Below, piece after piece: positions 43,901 to 53,266 of a DNA stretch of 64,000 bases. Location of the stretch: the NCBI GenBank assembly GCA_963747535.1, contig CAVVFX010000003.1:186001-250000 (forward strand). Reading direction: 5' to 3'. A model generated the notes under the pieces. That model was not told the DNA's origin. It saw only the letters and a list, made by a program, of their open reading frames with translations, and searched no databases. A program made the translations under genes and the position numbers. The DNA comes from CAVVFX01 sp963747535 (GTDB taxonomy: Bacteria > Acidobacteriota > Terriglobia > Bryobacterales > Bryobacteraceae). Positions within the stretch are counted from its first letter, which is position 1. Each line of letters starts with the position of its first letter.

Positions 43901-45013
43901 GAACCGGCTCACGCCATTTTGCGTGCCGACCCAGGTATTCCCTTCGGCGTCATCGAACAGCGTCAAAATGGCATCGGTATGCAGGCTGTGCGGATCGGCG
44001 CGATTGCTGACGTAGCGCACGAACTGTTTGCGCTCCCGATCGAGTGCCAGCAACCCAACCGCCGTACCTACCCAGAGAACCCCGTCGGGGTCCTCCTGAA
44101 TAGCTCTCACATTCGAGATGATTTCGCCGCCGGGGTTTTTCGAACGAAAAGCGTAGTGCGTGAGGGATCCGGTCTTCGGATCCAGGGTGCTCAAGTCGGT
44201 ACCCACCCACAACACACCCGAGTGGTCCTCGCGGGTGCGGCTTGGCGATTCATCACTGTCATTACCCGTGCTGCGCGGGTGGCTCGGGTCGCGGAAGTGC
44301 GAAAAACGGCCTGTGGTCCGGTCCCGTCTGTTGAGACCACCCCCGTAAGTGCCGACCCACAAATTGCCCAAACGGTCTTCGAATAGGTGATTTACAAGAT
44401 TAGAGCTCAGGCTGTCGGCATCCTGAAGATTATGCAGGTAGTGGATGATAGTCCCGCTCGCGGGGTCCAGATGGTCAAGACCGCCACGGGTTCCCACCCA
44501 CAAAGTACCGTCCCTATCCTGATAGATGGAACGAACTTCATTGTCGATCAAGGTAGTTTGCTTGGCGGGGTCATGGCTGTAATGCATGAAGGTGTCCGAC
44601 TCCGGGTCGAGCCTGTCGAGTCCGCTGACAGTGCCGATCCAGAGTATGCCGATGCGGTCGCGGTAAACCACATTGACGGTGTCGTCGCTGAGGCTGCTCG
44701 GGTCGCCACGCTCGTGTCTGTAGTGCCTGAAACTGTTCCCGTCGTAGCGGTACAAACCGGCGTTGGTTCCAAACCAGAGGAATCCATATCGATCCTGGGC
44801 GATGGTCCGGACCGGGCTCTGAAGTGATTCCCCGGTAACAGACAGCCAGGTGAATTGAATGTCCTGCCCGTCAGTTACTGGAAGCATCACGACGCCATTT
44901 CCAGGCGAGCTCGACCCGGCATTACTATCTCGCGCCGCGGCGCAAGGAGAGCACAACAGCAGCACTGCCACGACTGCGAGGAGAGGTTTTCGAAGGTTGC
45001 CGATTGCCGACAT
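40883..45013 (-). CDS. Two-component propeller hybrid histidine kinase, paralogue 3 (altered C-terminus)
   Basis: About 1376 residues from ATG 45013, which begins a good signal peptide ('LLAVVAVLLLCSPCAAARDS'); an in-frame GTG at 45073 is an alternative. Periplasmic propeller with many 'EDRSGTLWVGT' blades, Y_Y_Y, TM, coiled coil 7 residues longer than in paralogues 1 and 2, HisKA with His904, HATPase_c, receiver ('FIWMDRGLRGMDG') and helical tail. Where paralogues end soon after 'LRSCNGK', this frame reads on about 20 codons into the receptor fragment below it, adding a foreign tail. The gene is on the opposite strand to the other three and lies directly downstream of the TonB receptor gene (102 bases), so they are probably co-transcribed. 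Confidence 0.87.
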   Translation of the reverse strand: MSAIGNLRKPLLAVVAVLLLCSPCAAARDSNAGSSSPGNGVVMLPVTDGQDIQFTWLSVTGESLQSPVRTIAQDRYGFLWFGTNAGLYRYDGNSFRHYRHERGDPSSLSDDTVNVVYRDRIGILWIGTVSGLDRLDPESDTFMHYSHDPAKQTTLIDNEVRSIYQDRDGTLWVGTRGGLDHLDPASGTIIHYLHNLQDADSLSSNLVNHLFEDRLGNLWVGTYGGGLNRRDRTTGRFSHFRDPSHPRSTGNDSDESPSRTREDHSGVLWVGTDLSTLDPKTGSLTHYAFRSKNPGGEIISNVRAIQEDPDGVLWVGTAVGLLALDRERKQFVRYVSNRADPHSLHTDAILTLFDDAEGNTWVGTQNGVSRFRRKPVFVNYQEGAGDRQGPMTSIIRAVQVDSHGTLWVGTRHGLERIDRKTGQYTLYRHDPHDPQSLSDNFVSVIREDRSGTLWVGTGGGGLNRFDRTTGRFFGYRYRPDNPSGLSNDGITSLLEDRDGMLWVATGGGLDVRDPRTGRFTTYHLNASDPHKPSDDNVQTVFEDRAGSLWVGTADEGLQRFDRASQKFTFYRHNPQDLASLSNDHVHAIREDRQGTLWVGTQDGLNQMDRSRGTFTTFTSKDGLPSNAIGGILEDARGDLWLATDNGLSRFRPMTRTFANYSESDGLAANLLNPIGAEGSTRAPDGEMYFGSFNGLTAFHPDRISANPYIPPVVLTDLLLFNAPVRQGAKSPLRKPVWATDSLTLTDKQSIFTLEFAALSYTAPEKNRYRYRLVGLESDWNEVDSRRRSATYTNLKAGDYVFQVQGSNNDGVWNPKIATLAITILPPWWATWWFRSIVVLGVVGLVFEVYRSRVRSLHLAAARLEEEVAERTGELLERTRELQIAKDAAEVANRAKSAFLANMSHELRTPLNAILGFSTLLREGGATPEEQRKDLDIINRSGEHLLGLINDVLDVAKIEAGRIVVESTPCDVQSLVRDITEMMQVRARAKNLQLLVEQSPRFPRLVRTDAAKLRQILINLLGNAVKCTEQGTVTLRLDGLKADTSDHVLLRFQVEDTGIGIALEDQARIFEPFVQAGTPRSRDGTGLGLAIVRQYVELMGGTIRLASKPGKGSQFCVELSVEREKESEAMKHRENCPRVVGIEPNQPEFRVLVVEDQFENRLLLRRLLERVGFSVRVAEDGAEGIEIFQSWRPHFIWMDRGLRGMDGLETVRRIRELDGGREVKIAAVTASVLADQRDEMLAAGLDDFLGKPYRLEEMFDCMARHLGVCYVRAKDTSLPVARGTAELQPEALAAIPEELRQDLANALTMLDGERITGVIRRMSEVDPALGGVLALLAGRFAYTPILKALQSCNGKAGDRCLENRLMPSWEGGRRAVS

Positions 45014-45174
45014 GGGATAGTTAGAACGCCGGTAAGCCGCTGCTATCCTTCTCCGTACCAGTAATGTTTCCACCAGTGGTCTGCAGTGTCATAATGGGCC
45101 GATTAACCCACCAGCGTGAGAATCGCGAACGGCGATTTTGGCCTTGCTTAAGAGTCAGTATACATCCGATCACC

Positions 45175-48100
45175 TCAGAATCGGTACCTCAGCGCGACCT
45201 GCACATTTCTCGCGCCTTGCGAGCTTTGCAACAGACCCAGCGTGGGTCCGATTGCGCGATTGGGGCCGTTCAGGATCGGGGTGTTGGTCAGGTTTAAAAA
45301 CTCTCCGCGCAGGTCCATACTCTGCGTACTACCGATACGGAACGATTTTTGCAGGCTGAAATCGAGAGATGCCAGGCCGGGGCCGCGTAACGTTCCGTTG
45401 GCGCAACTGCCGAAGGTACCCGTTGCGGGCTGCGCATATGCCGACGGGTTGAACCATAAGTAACCGCCTTGGGGCGCATTCTGTTGTCCGTACACGGTGG
45501 CCGGAGACAAGCAGTTCGCGCGAGCGGCGCCCGCCAGCGTACCGGAAGCATCGTTCGCAGTCACCGTGACCGGGAAGCCTGAGTGGAGACTGAGGATACC
45601 ACTCGCCTGCCACCCACCCACGATGGCGTCAGCAGCTTTGTTCAGATTCCGGCCGAGGCTGCGCTCCCGGCCGAAGGGGAGATCGTACAGCGCGTTCGCG
45701 ACAAAGTTGTGAGTGGCGTTATATTCGCATGGTCCCCAGTCGGCCGCTGCATTATAAATGTTCTGATAGAAGGCAGATGGGCCGTCGGCCTGACCGCTCT
45801 GCCCAAAATAGCCAGCTGAATTCGTCATGCATTTGGAGTAAGTGTAAGCCACCGAGTACTGCAAGCCGGCGCTGAACCGCTTCTGCACCGCGATCTGAAG
45901 ACCGTCATAGCCCTGGCTGGCGACCGAGGCTGTGCCGGAGATGCCTCCGATATCCGCCAGCAGCGACGGGTTTCCCGCCAGATACCGCGTCGGCGAGACC
46001 GTACCGTCCGCGTTCAATACCTTTTGAAAGTAAGGCATCGCGACCATGAGATGCGTGGCGCGTGAGCCCACATAACCAGCCGAGACAGTCATACTGGGAG
46101 TCACCTGGTACTGCATGGTGAAATTCCATTGGTTTGAGATGGCCGGGCGCACATTCGGATCCCAGACACGCAGCGTCACGCTGTGATACTGGTCGCCAGG
46201 ATCGCTGATGAAGGGCAGAAATCCCTGATCGAGCGTCGAGCCTGGAAGGATGTTGTATTGTGCCGTCGTGTATTGATCTAAATGCTCGACGCCAAAGGGC
46301 GGATTCAACGGCAACCGCAGGTTGACGCCCGTGCCTTCGAGAAAACTCGAGAGGGTGTACGCGGACCGGATCACCATCTTGCCACCCCCCGGAGTCCAGG
46401 CTATGCCCAGGCGCGGCTGAAAATTGGTGATGCCGTTGTACTGGTTGTAGAGGGCATTGCAATTGTTGTAAGGACAGCTTTGCCCGGAAACATATTCCTG
46501 CCCGGTGACCAGGTTGAAATTCGCCTGCCGGTTCCTGACTTCGTCCAAGGGCGTAACCAGCTCCCAACGCAAGCCCAGGTTCAGAGTCAAATTCGGAGTC
46601 ATGCGCCAGTCGTCCTGGGCAAATGCCGCGAACAGGTTGTTGCGCTGTCCCCAGGTGCCTCCATTGACGCCGCCGGCAATTGTCGCGGGGAGTCCGAGCA
46701 GAAAATCTGCTTCGCCGATCCCGCTGGCGATGCCTGTCGCGGGATTCACAGTGCCGGCTTTCGTCCCCGCCACCGGTCCGGCCGTATATTGGCCGGTAAA
46801 CGAGAAACTGCCGGCCTCGCCATTGTTCCCCGAGTAAAAGACGTTCTGCCGGTAGCGATAAGCCTGGAAACCGAATCTTACATTGTGACGCCCTTTGGAC
46901 CAGATCAACGTGTCTCCGGCTTGAATTACCGTGTCGGCGCCGAGGTTTAAGACGGCGTTCGTGCCAAAAGCCGAGACGTTACCGCTGCCGAAAGTGATGG
47001 CCGGCAGGAAGCTGGACGGCACACCCGGGATGCCCACCTGCTGCGGAAAATCAGTAAGACCAGCATTCGCCGCCGAACCGATCGATTGACCGACATAATT
47101 GACGCCTGCTCGCACGTCATTTACCAGCGACGGACTTATCGTATGCGTCCAGTCCACAACGCCAACCTTCGCCGGATAGTAAGCAAGGCTGTTGTAGAGC
47201 AGGGCGAAACTTCGGAATGTCGGATTGTTGTACGCACTCTGGGAATAGCGCCAGAAAATATGGTCGCTGTCCGAAAGGTTGTAATCCACTTTAATATCGC
47301 CCTGGTCTCCGTTAATGGAGGTACGCGAGGAATACAGTAAATTGTTCAGCAAACCGTTCGTGGTTGGTTGGAGATAGTATTTCGAAGACAGGATGTTCCG
47401 GGCCGCGGGGCTGATTAATGATACGGGAATCGCATTATTGGTAAATGGTGAGCGGATACCGGCGGCGTCCGCTGAGAAAGGGTTGTAGATCTGGATGGGT
47501 TTGGACTGCGTCAGGAGCTGAGAGAAATCACCCTGCCGTTCCGCCAGGGTGAACACTGTAAACGTGTTGATTGTGGTTGGCGTATCATCGCGCGAGCCCT
47601 GGTAATCGGCGAAGAAAAAGAGTTTGTTCTTCTTTATGGGGCCTCCGAGTGTTCCTCCGAAGTTATTCCACCGGACGGCGGCGCGTGGGGCGCCGTTCCA
47701 GTTACTCGCCCAGTCGTTGGCATTGAGCACATTGTTGCGGAAAAACTCGAATGCTCCTCCGTGGAATTGATTCCCTCCGGACTTAATGTTGACGCTGATG
47801 ATGCCGCCCATGAAATTGCCAAACTCGGCCGGAGCGTTCAATGTAATCTCGTTGAACTCCTGGATGGCCTCTACGCTCGGCGCATAACCCACCGTATTGT
47901 TCTGAAAAAAGTTGTTGCTTTGTCCGTCCAGCACGAAGTTGTTGCCTTGTTCGCGGTTACCGTTGACATTCGGACGCCCGCTGCCTGAGGTCGTCAGACC
48001 GCTCTTGAACGTCGACGGATTCGGGTTGATGCTGCCCGGCGCGAGCAATGTCAATTGAACATAGTTTCGTGTCGCCAAGGGTAACTCCGTGTTCGTGCGT

Positions 48101-48561
48101 GCGTCGATCACCTGTCCGAGTTGGGTTGACTGGGTCTGCAGCATCGGTGCAATGCTGGTAACCTCCGTGGATTGCTCGATGCTGCCCACCTGTAGCCGGA
48201 AATCCAGCCGCGCAGTCTGATTCAGCTCCAGACTGACATGACTCTCGATCGCAGTCTGAAACCCAGGGTGTTCCACCTTCACGTCGTAAATGCCGACGGG
48301 TACTCGCGGCAGGTTGTAGACGCCTTCTCGATTCGTCACCGTCGGCCATACAGCGCCGCGTTCCACATCCGTCGCCGTAACTTTGGCCCCCACGATCGCG
48401 CCGCCCGACGGGTCGATCACCTGTCCGGTGAAGGCCGCCGTCACTTCCTGGGCACGGGCCCCGACCGAAATCAGCAGCAGCATACAAAGGATGCCGGCAA
48501 GCGCGTGATGCGGCGTAAACCAATTGATCCGATTAGGCCGATTAAACACGTTCAATGGCAT
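45175..48561 (-). CDS. Oar-like TonB-dependent outer-membrane receptor
   Basis: 1128 residues. A signal peptide ('LAGILCMLLLISVGARAQ') is followed by a carboxypeptidase-regulatory-like beta domain (about 38-120; 'GQVIDPSGGAIVGAKVTATD'), a plug region (about 125-250; 'NNFVLDGQSNNFF') and a long beta-barrel ending in the aromatic outer-membrane signal 'ALRYRF'. Large Oar/SusC-like receptors of this type are expanded in Acidobacteriota and are thought to take up oligomers through TonB. Start ATG 48561 follows GGAGGG. The kinase gene 102 bases downstream on the same strand suggests a receptor-sensor pair; the kinase may sense the same ligand. Its C-terminus is duplicated at 40467-40934. Confidence 0.9.
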   Translation of the reverse strand: MPLNVFNRPNRINWFTPHHALAGILCMLLLISVGARAQEVTAAFTGQVIDPSGGAIVGAKVTATDVERGAVWPTVTNREGVYNLPRVPVGIYDVKVEHPGFQTAIESHVSLELNQTARLDFRLQVGSIEQSTEVTSIAPMLQTQSTQLGQVIDARTNTELPLATRNYVQLTLLAPGSINPNPSTFKSGLTTSGSGRPNVNGNREQGNNFVLDGQSNNFFQNNTVGYAPSVEAIQEFNEITLNAPAEFGNFMGGIISVNIKSGGNQFHGGAFEFFRNNVLNANDWASNWNGAPRAAVRWNNFGGTLGGPIKKNKLFFFADYQGSRDDTPTTINTFTVFTLAERQGDFSQLLTQSKPIQIYNPFSADAAGIRSPFTNNAIPVSLISPAARNILSSKYYLQPTTNGLLNNLLYSSRTSINGDQGDIKVDYNLSDSDHIFWRYSQSAYNNPTFRSFALLYNSLAYYPAKVGVVDWTHTISPSLVNDVRAGVNYVGQSIGSAANAGLTDFPQQVGIPGVPSSFLPAITFGSGNVSAFGTNAVLNLGADTVIQAGDTLIWSKGRHNVRFGFQAYRYRQNVFYSGNNGEAGSFSFTGQYTAGPVAGTKAGTVNPATGIASGIGEADFLLGLPATIAGGVNGGTWGQRNNLFAAFAQDDWRMTPNLTLNLGLRWELVTPLDEVRNRQANFNLVTGQEYVSGQSCPYNNCNALYNQYNGITNFQPRLGIAWTPGGGKMVIRSAYTLSSFLEGTGVNLRLPLNPPFGVEHLDQYTTAQYNILPGSTLDQGFLPFISDPGDQYHSVTLRVWDPNVRPAISNQWNFTMQYQVTPSMTVSAGYVGSRATHLMVAMPYFQKVLNADGTVSPTRYLAGNPSLLADIGGISGTASVASQGYDGLQIAVQKRFSAGLQYSVAYTYSKCMTNSAGYFGQSGQADGPSAFYQNIYNAAADWGPCEYNATHNFVANALYDLPFGRERSLGRNLNKAADAIVGGWQASGILSLHSGFPVTVTANDASGTLAGAARANCLSPATVYGQQNAPQGGYLWFNPSAYAQPATGTFGSCANGTLRGPGLASLDFSLQKSFRIGSTQSMDLRGEFLNLTNTPILNGPNRAIGPTLGLLQSSQGARNVQVALRYRF

Positions 48562-49189
48562 GCGGCCCTCCAGAATTCAGATTCGATCGAGTATGACTAA
48601 AGAACGACCGATCGCTTTGCCGGCCGGTTTGTAAGAGAAACAAAAAACCGTCGAGAATTTGAAAAGGCGCAACCTGCTTCGCCGTTGACGCTCACCGTTG
48701 CGGATGGTGATCTTGACATACAGCGAGCTGTTTTGTAATGTAGCTTCAGAATACACAATTCAGAACCAGGGTTTTCGTCCCGCTTATGCATGACATTTAC
48801 ATGCGTTCAATCATCGACGCCAATCCGTGTGCGGTCCGTAACGCGCGAATCTCGCGGAGGCAATGAGGCCTTTGCCTCGGGCGTCTCGTGCAAATGGGAC
48901 GATTTGTTCGTAATTCAAGTAGTCTACAGATTTTACTTAAGTCCTCACTCTGTTTTCGGCATCGACAAATCGCCCTGTGGATTTCAGAGCGGGCATTCTT
49001 CCCGCAAGAGTCAGAATCGAGAAAGTCGTCGCCATGCCTGAAACGCGGCACTATTCCTTTCGCCCGGTTCGGCCAGAGTTTAGAGGCCTCTTGCCCATGG
49101 GGATGATTCGCCTGGCGGGAGATCCGCCGCAGGTTGGTTCGATAAGGCTCTCCCGAGTTCCCGCGGCCTGCACGGTCAAACCCGGAAGA
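48562..49189. other. Large divergent intergenic region
   Basis: 628 bases between the receptor (minus) and kinase paralogue 4 (plus). It contains a promoter-like TTGACA/TAATGT pair (48713-48741). Open frames here extend the kinase frame upstream to 48977, but with no family sequence. Confidence 0.45.
48713..48741 (+). promoter_or_regulatory. Candidate sigma70-type promoter
   Basis: TTGACA (48713-48718), a 17-base spacer and TAATGT (48736-48741). It points toward the kinase at 49190, leaving a leader of about 440 bases, which is long; the true start of that gene may be further upstream. Confidence 0.4.
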
Positions 49190-52100
49190 ATGCTGCTGTC
49201 GGCGCTTTGTGCGCTGATCCTGTTCTGTGGCGCGGCGCGAGCTGCCGGTGCGGGCAACGATGCTAATGCTTCTCCCTCGCTTCGCCTCGGTGTGGTGAAA
49301 CTCCCGGTTATCGACAAACAAGACATCCGCTTCGTGAGGGTTTCGGCAGATGAGGAGTCGTTCCAGAGCGGAATCATAACCATCGCGCAGGATAACTATG
49401 GGTTTATGTGGTTGGGTAACCACGGTTTGCATCGCTACGACGGATACAGTCTGAAAAGCTACTGGCACGAGCCTGGGAACCCGAATAGCCTGAGCGAGGA
49501 CGGCGTCTCCGTTGTTTTCAAAGACCGGGCCGGCATCCTTTGGATCGGCACTGTCTCCGGAGGGCTCGACCGGCTGGACCCTGTTCACGATACCTTTACG
49601 CATTACCGCCATTACACGGGAGATGCGCGGAGCTTAAGCAGTAACCGGGTCACCTGTCTCTATCAGGACCGCGGAGGCGAGCTGTGGATTGGGACCAAGG
49701 GCGGGCTTGACCGCCTGGACCCGGCGACCGGAACCTTCATCCATTACCGGCACGATCCCCAGGATGCCGGTAGCCTGGGCACCAATGAGATTACTGCCAC
49801 CTTGGAAGACCACTTGGGCAATCTTTGGGTCGGCACTGCGCAGGGCCTGAACAAGCTGGATCGGTCGACTGGCCGCTTTTCGAGCTTCCTGCCCGATCCG
49901 GCGGACCCCCAAAGCCTTGGCCACAACTACGTGACTTGCATCCGGGAAGACCACTCAGGGGTATTGTGGACGACTATCGGAAGCTGGTTGAGCTCCTTAG
50001 ACGTGAAGACCGGCAAGTTCACGCACTATTCCTTTCACTCGGAGGAACCAGGCAGCCAAAGCGTTGCGTTCGCGACCAGCATTTATGAAGACCGGGATGG
50101 GGCGCTCTGGCTGGGCACGGTGGACAGCGGATTGCTCAAACTCGACCGCGAGCGCAAGAACTTCATCCGATACACCCGGGAACCCGGCAATCCGAACAGT
50201 CTGCCGGGCAACCAGGTCGCAACCCTGTTCGAAGATGCGGAAGGGGAGTTATGGGCGGGTACGGTAGCCGGGTTATGCCGCTTCCTGATAAAGCCACCCC
50301 CGTTTGTCAACTATCAGCATGAGGCCCGGAGTTCGCAGAGCCTGCCGGATAACCCGATCTCGTCCGTGCTGGCGGACAGCAAAGGGTTCCTATGGATTGC
50401 CGGCGCAGGCAGGCTGAGCCGGCTGGATCGAACAACCGGACAATTCACCTTTTACCAGCACGATTCCAGAGATCCCTACAGTCTTCCCCCTTACCCGGTT
50501 TTCGGCCTCCGCGAAGACCGGTCGGGCACGCTCTGGCTTGGCAGCTATGGCGGAGGTCTCAACCGTTTCAACCGGAAAACCGGACAGGTCTTCGCTTACC
50601 GTCACGAACCGAAGCTCCAGGGCAGCTTGAGTAGCGACCTTGTCCTTTGCCTGTTTGAGGACAGGCAAGGGACGCTTTGGATCGGGACCCAGAGTGGGGG
50701 GCTAAACCGCTTTGACCCAATCACCGGGCGTTTCACTTCCTGGCGGAATGACCCAAATAACCCCGATAGCTTGTCTCACAACAACGTGATCTCCATCGTT
50801 GAAGATAGGGCTGGTTTCCTGTGGCTTGGCACGCTGGACGGCTTGAATCGCTTCGACCCAGGGACGGAGAAGTTCCTGGTTTACCGACATAACTCGGAGG
50901 ATCCTCGCAGCCTCAGTCACAACAAGGTGAATGCAGTCTGGGAGGACCTGCACGGGACGCTGTGGGTCGGCACGGACAACGGCCTCAATCAACTGGACCA
51001 AAGCCATGGGAATTTCACGACTTTCACCAAAGAGAACGGGCTGCCCGATAACAAGATTAATGCGATCCAGGAAGATGACCAGGGGTACCTGTGGCTGGCC
51101 ACGCCGAATGGCCTTAGCCGATTTCAACCGCAGACAGAGACTTTTCGCAACTATTCGGAATCGGATGGCTTGCCGGCGAGTTCCGTAAGTGCGGGCAGTT
51201 CCAGGACTTCGCGTGGCGAATTGATTTTTGGTTCAACCAATGGCGTGATAACTTTCTACCCCAATCGGCTCTCCACCAACCCTTACGTTCCGCATGTCGT
51301 GATGACCGGCTTTAGTTTGTTCAATCGGCCGGTGCAGGTGGGCGCGCAATCGCCGCTTCGCCAACCGATCTGGGCGACCGATAGTCTGACGCTGACTCAC
51401 AAACAAACCATTTTCACGCTGGAGTTCGCCGCCCTCAGTTATGTGGCCCCCGAGAAGAACCGGTACCGATACCGGCTGGAGGAGCTTGAATCGGAGTGGA
51501 ACGAGGTGGACAGCAAGCGGCGCCTGGCAACCTATACGAGCCTTCCGGCCGGAAAATACGTTTTCCGGGTCCAGGGATCCAACAACGACCAGATCTGGGA
51601 CGAAAAGGGCGTGACCCTCGCCATCACGGTCCTGCCGCCCTGGTGGGCGACATGGTGGTTCCGGAGCATTGCCGGCCTGAGTATTGTGGGTCTGACCTTC
51701 GGAGCCTATCGATCTCACGTGAGGCGTTTGCAGCTGGGGGCTGCCAGACTTGAGGCGCAGGTGGCGGAACGAACCAGCGAGCTGTTGGTACGAACCGGCG
51801 AACTGTTGGTACGAACCCGCGAACTCCAGATCGCCAAGGATGCCGCGGAGGCGGCCAATCGTGCCAAGAGCGCGTTCCTGGCCAATATGAGTCATGAGTT
51901 GCGTACGCCCCTCAACGCCATCCTCGGCTTCTCGACCCTCCTGCGTGAAGGCGGTGCCACCCCCGAGGAGCAAGGCAAGGACCTGGACATCATCAACCGA
52001 AGTGGCGAACACCTGCTCCATTTAATCAACGACGTGCTGGACGTGGCCAAGATCGAAGCCGGCCGCACCGTAGTGGAAAACGCGGTGTGCGACGTGCAAA

Positions 52101-53266
52101 GCCTGGTGCGCGATCTGACGGAAATGATGCAGATGCGTGCCAAGGCGAAAAATCTGCAACTCCTCGTCGATCAGTCTTCCGGTTTCCCGCGCCTGGTCCG
52201 GACGGATGCCCCGAAGCTGCGCCAGATACTGATCAACCTGATCGGTAACGCAGTGAAGTACACCGAACGAGGCGCTGTAAAGCTGCGATTGGACAGCTTG
52301 CCGGAGGACTCCTCCGGCCGCGTGCTCCTGAAGTTCGAGGTCGAGGATACGGGCATCGGCATAGCCGCGAAGGATCATGAGCGCATCTTCGAGCCCTTTG
52401 TGCGAGCGGGCAGAATGGGGTCTCAGGACGGTACCGGACTGGGACTCGCAATCGTCCGGACATACGTGGAGCTCATGGGGGGAACCATCCGGCTGCAGAG
52501 CGTGCCGGGTTTTGGGTCGCGATTTTACGTGGAGCTGCCGGTGGAACCGGAGGCGGAAACGGAGGCTGCGGCGCCCACGGATAATCGGGCGCGAGTGGTC
52601 GGAATCGAGCCGGGACAGCCCGAATATCGAGTATTGATCGTCGAAGACCAGTTCGAAAATCGGCTGCTGCTCAGGCGACTGCTGGAGGGGGTCGGCTTCC
52701 GCGTGCGCCTGGCCGAAAGCGGTGAGGAGGGCATCAGGATATTTGAGACCTGGCGGCCGCAATTCATCTGGATGGACCGCGGCTTGCGCGGCATTGATGG
52801 CATTGAGACGGTGCGGCGAATCCGGGAAATGGACGGTGGGCGGGAAGTGAAGATCGCAGCGGTCACCGCGTCGGCGCTTGCCGGTGAGCGCGACGAGATG
52901 CTGGCGTCCGGCCTGGACGATTTCCTCAGTAAGCCCTATCGGCTGGGGGAGATCTTCGACTGCATGGCGCGTCACCTGGACGTGCGCTACGTTCGCGCCC
53001 AGGACGCGCCGCAGCGGCCCGTACTGGCCACGCCGGTCCTGCGGCCGGACGCGCTGGCAACGCTCCCGGAGGAATTGCGTAAAGAGTTGGCGGACGCCGT
53101 GATTGCCCTGGACGGGGAACGGATTACCGGGCTCATTCGCCGCATTTCGGAGGCAGACCTCGCGCTCGGCGAGACTCTTGCGGTCCTCGCAGGCAGATTC
53201 GCTTACACGCCGATCCTGAAGGCCCTGCGGTCCACTAACGGGAAGCCGGCAATCGGCGCCTTGTGA
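49190..53266 (+). CDS. Two-component propeller hybrid histidine kinase, paralogue 4
   Basis: 1358 residues from ATG 49190, which opens a signal peptide ('LLSALCALILFCGAARAAGA'). In-frame starts at 49034 (MPETRHYS) and 49097 exist and cannot be excluded; the ribosome site GGAAG is close to 49190. Propeller, Y_Y_Y ('FTLEFAALSYVAPEKNRYRY'), TM ('SIAGLSIVGLTFGAY'), coiled coil, HisKA with His902, HATPase_c, receiver ('FIWMDRGLRGIDG') and helical tail. A tandem 21-base duplication at 51779-51820 adds exactly one heptad ('ELLVRTG') to the coiled coil compared with paralogue 3. Its kinase half is nearly identical at DNA level to paralogue 2, which suggests gene conversion. Confidence 0.9.
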   Translation: MLLSALCALILFCGAARAAGAGNDANASPSLRLGVVKLPVIDKQDIRFVRVSADEESFQSGIITIAQDNYGFMWLGNHGLHRYDGYSLKSYWHEPGNPNSLSEDGVSVVFKDRAGILWIGTVSGGLDRLDPVHDTFTHYRHYTGDARSLSSNRVTCLYQDRGGELWIGTKGGLDRLDPATGTFIHYRHDPQDAGSLGTNEITATLEDHLGNLWVGTAQGLNKLDRSTGRFSSFLPDPADPQSLGHNYVTCIREDHSGVLWTTIGSWLSSLDVKTGKFTHYSFHSEEPGSQSVAFATSIYEDRDGALWLGTVDSGLLKLDRERKNFIRYTREPGNPNSLPGNQVATLFEDAEGELWAGTVAGLCRFLIKPPPFVNYQHEARSSQSLPDNPISSVLADSKGFLWIAGAGRLSRLDRTTGQFTFYQHDSRDPYSLPPYPVFGLREDRSGTLWLGSYGGGLNRFNRKTGQVFAYRHEPKLQGSLSSDLVLCLFEDRQGTLWIGTQSGGLNRFDPITGRFTSWRNDPNNPDSLSHNNVISIVEDRAGFLWLGTLDGLNRFDPGTEKFLVYRHNSEDPRSLSHNKVNAVWEDLHGTLWVGTDNGLNQLDQSHGNFTTFTKENGLPDNKINAIQEDDQGYLWLATPNGLSRFQPQTETFRNYSESDGLPASSVSAGSSRTSRGELIFGSTNGVITFYPNRLSTNPYVPHVVMTGFSLFNRPVQVGAQSPLRQPIWATDSLTLTHKQTIFTLEFAALSYVAPEKNRYRYRLEELESEWNEVDSKRRLATYTSLPAGKYVFRVQGSNNDQIWDEKGVTLAITVLPPWWATWWFRSIAGLSIVGLTFGAYRSHVRRLQLGAARLEAQVAERTSELLVRTGELLVRTRELQIAKDAAEAANRAKSAFLANMSHELRTPLNAILGFSTLLREGGATPEEQGKDLDIINRSGEHLLHLINDVLDVAKIEAGRTVVENAVCDVQSLVRDLTEMMQMRAKAKNLQLLVDQSSGFPRLVRTDAPKLRQILINLIGNAVKYTERGAVKLRLDSLPEDSSGRVLLKFEVEDTGIGIAAKDHERIFEPFVRAGRMGSQDGTGLGLAIVRTYVELMGGTIRLQSVPGFGSRFYVELPVEPEAETEAAAPTDNRARVVGIEPGQPEYRVLIVEDQFENRLLLRRLLEGVGFRVRLAESGEEGIRIFETWRPQFIWMDRGLRGIDGIETVRRIREMDGGREVKIAAVTASALAGERDEMLASGLDDFLSKPYRLGEIFDCMARHLDVRYVRAQDAPQRPVLATPVLRPDALATLPEELRKELADAVIALDGERITGLIRRISEADLALGETLAVLAGRFAYTPILKALRSTNGKPAIGAL
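51779..51820 (+). repeat. 21-base tandem duplication in the signalling coiled coil
   Basis: gagctgttggtacgaaccggc (51779-51799) is followed at once by a copy with two base changes (51800-51820). It encodes ELLVRTG-ELLVRTR, one extra heptad between the membrane helix and the DHp domain. Confidence 0.85.

Noticed and set aside
48797..49612. 271-codon minus-strand frame upstream of paralogue 4
   Set aside because: Largely antisense to the kinase start and propeller; repeats in it mirror the propeller blades.
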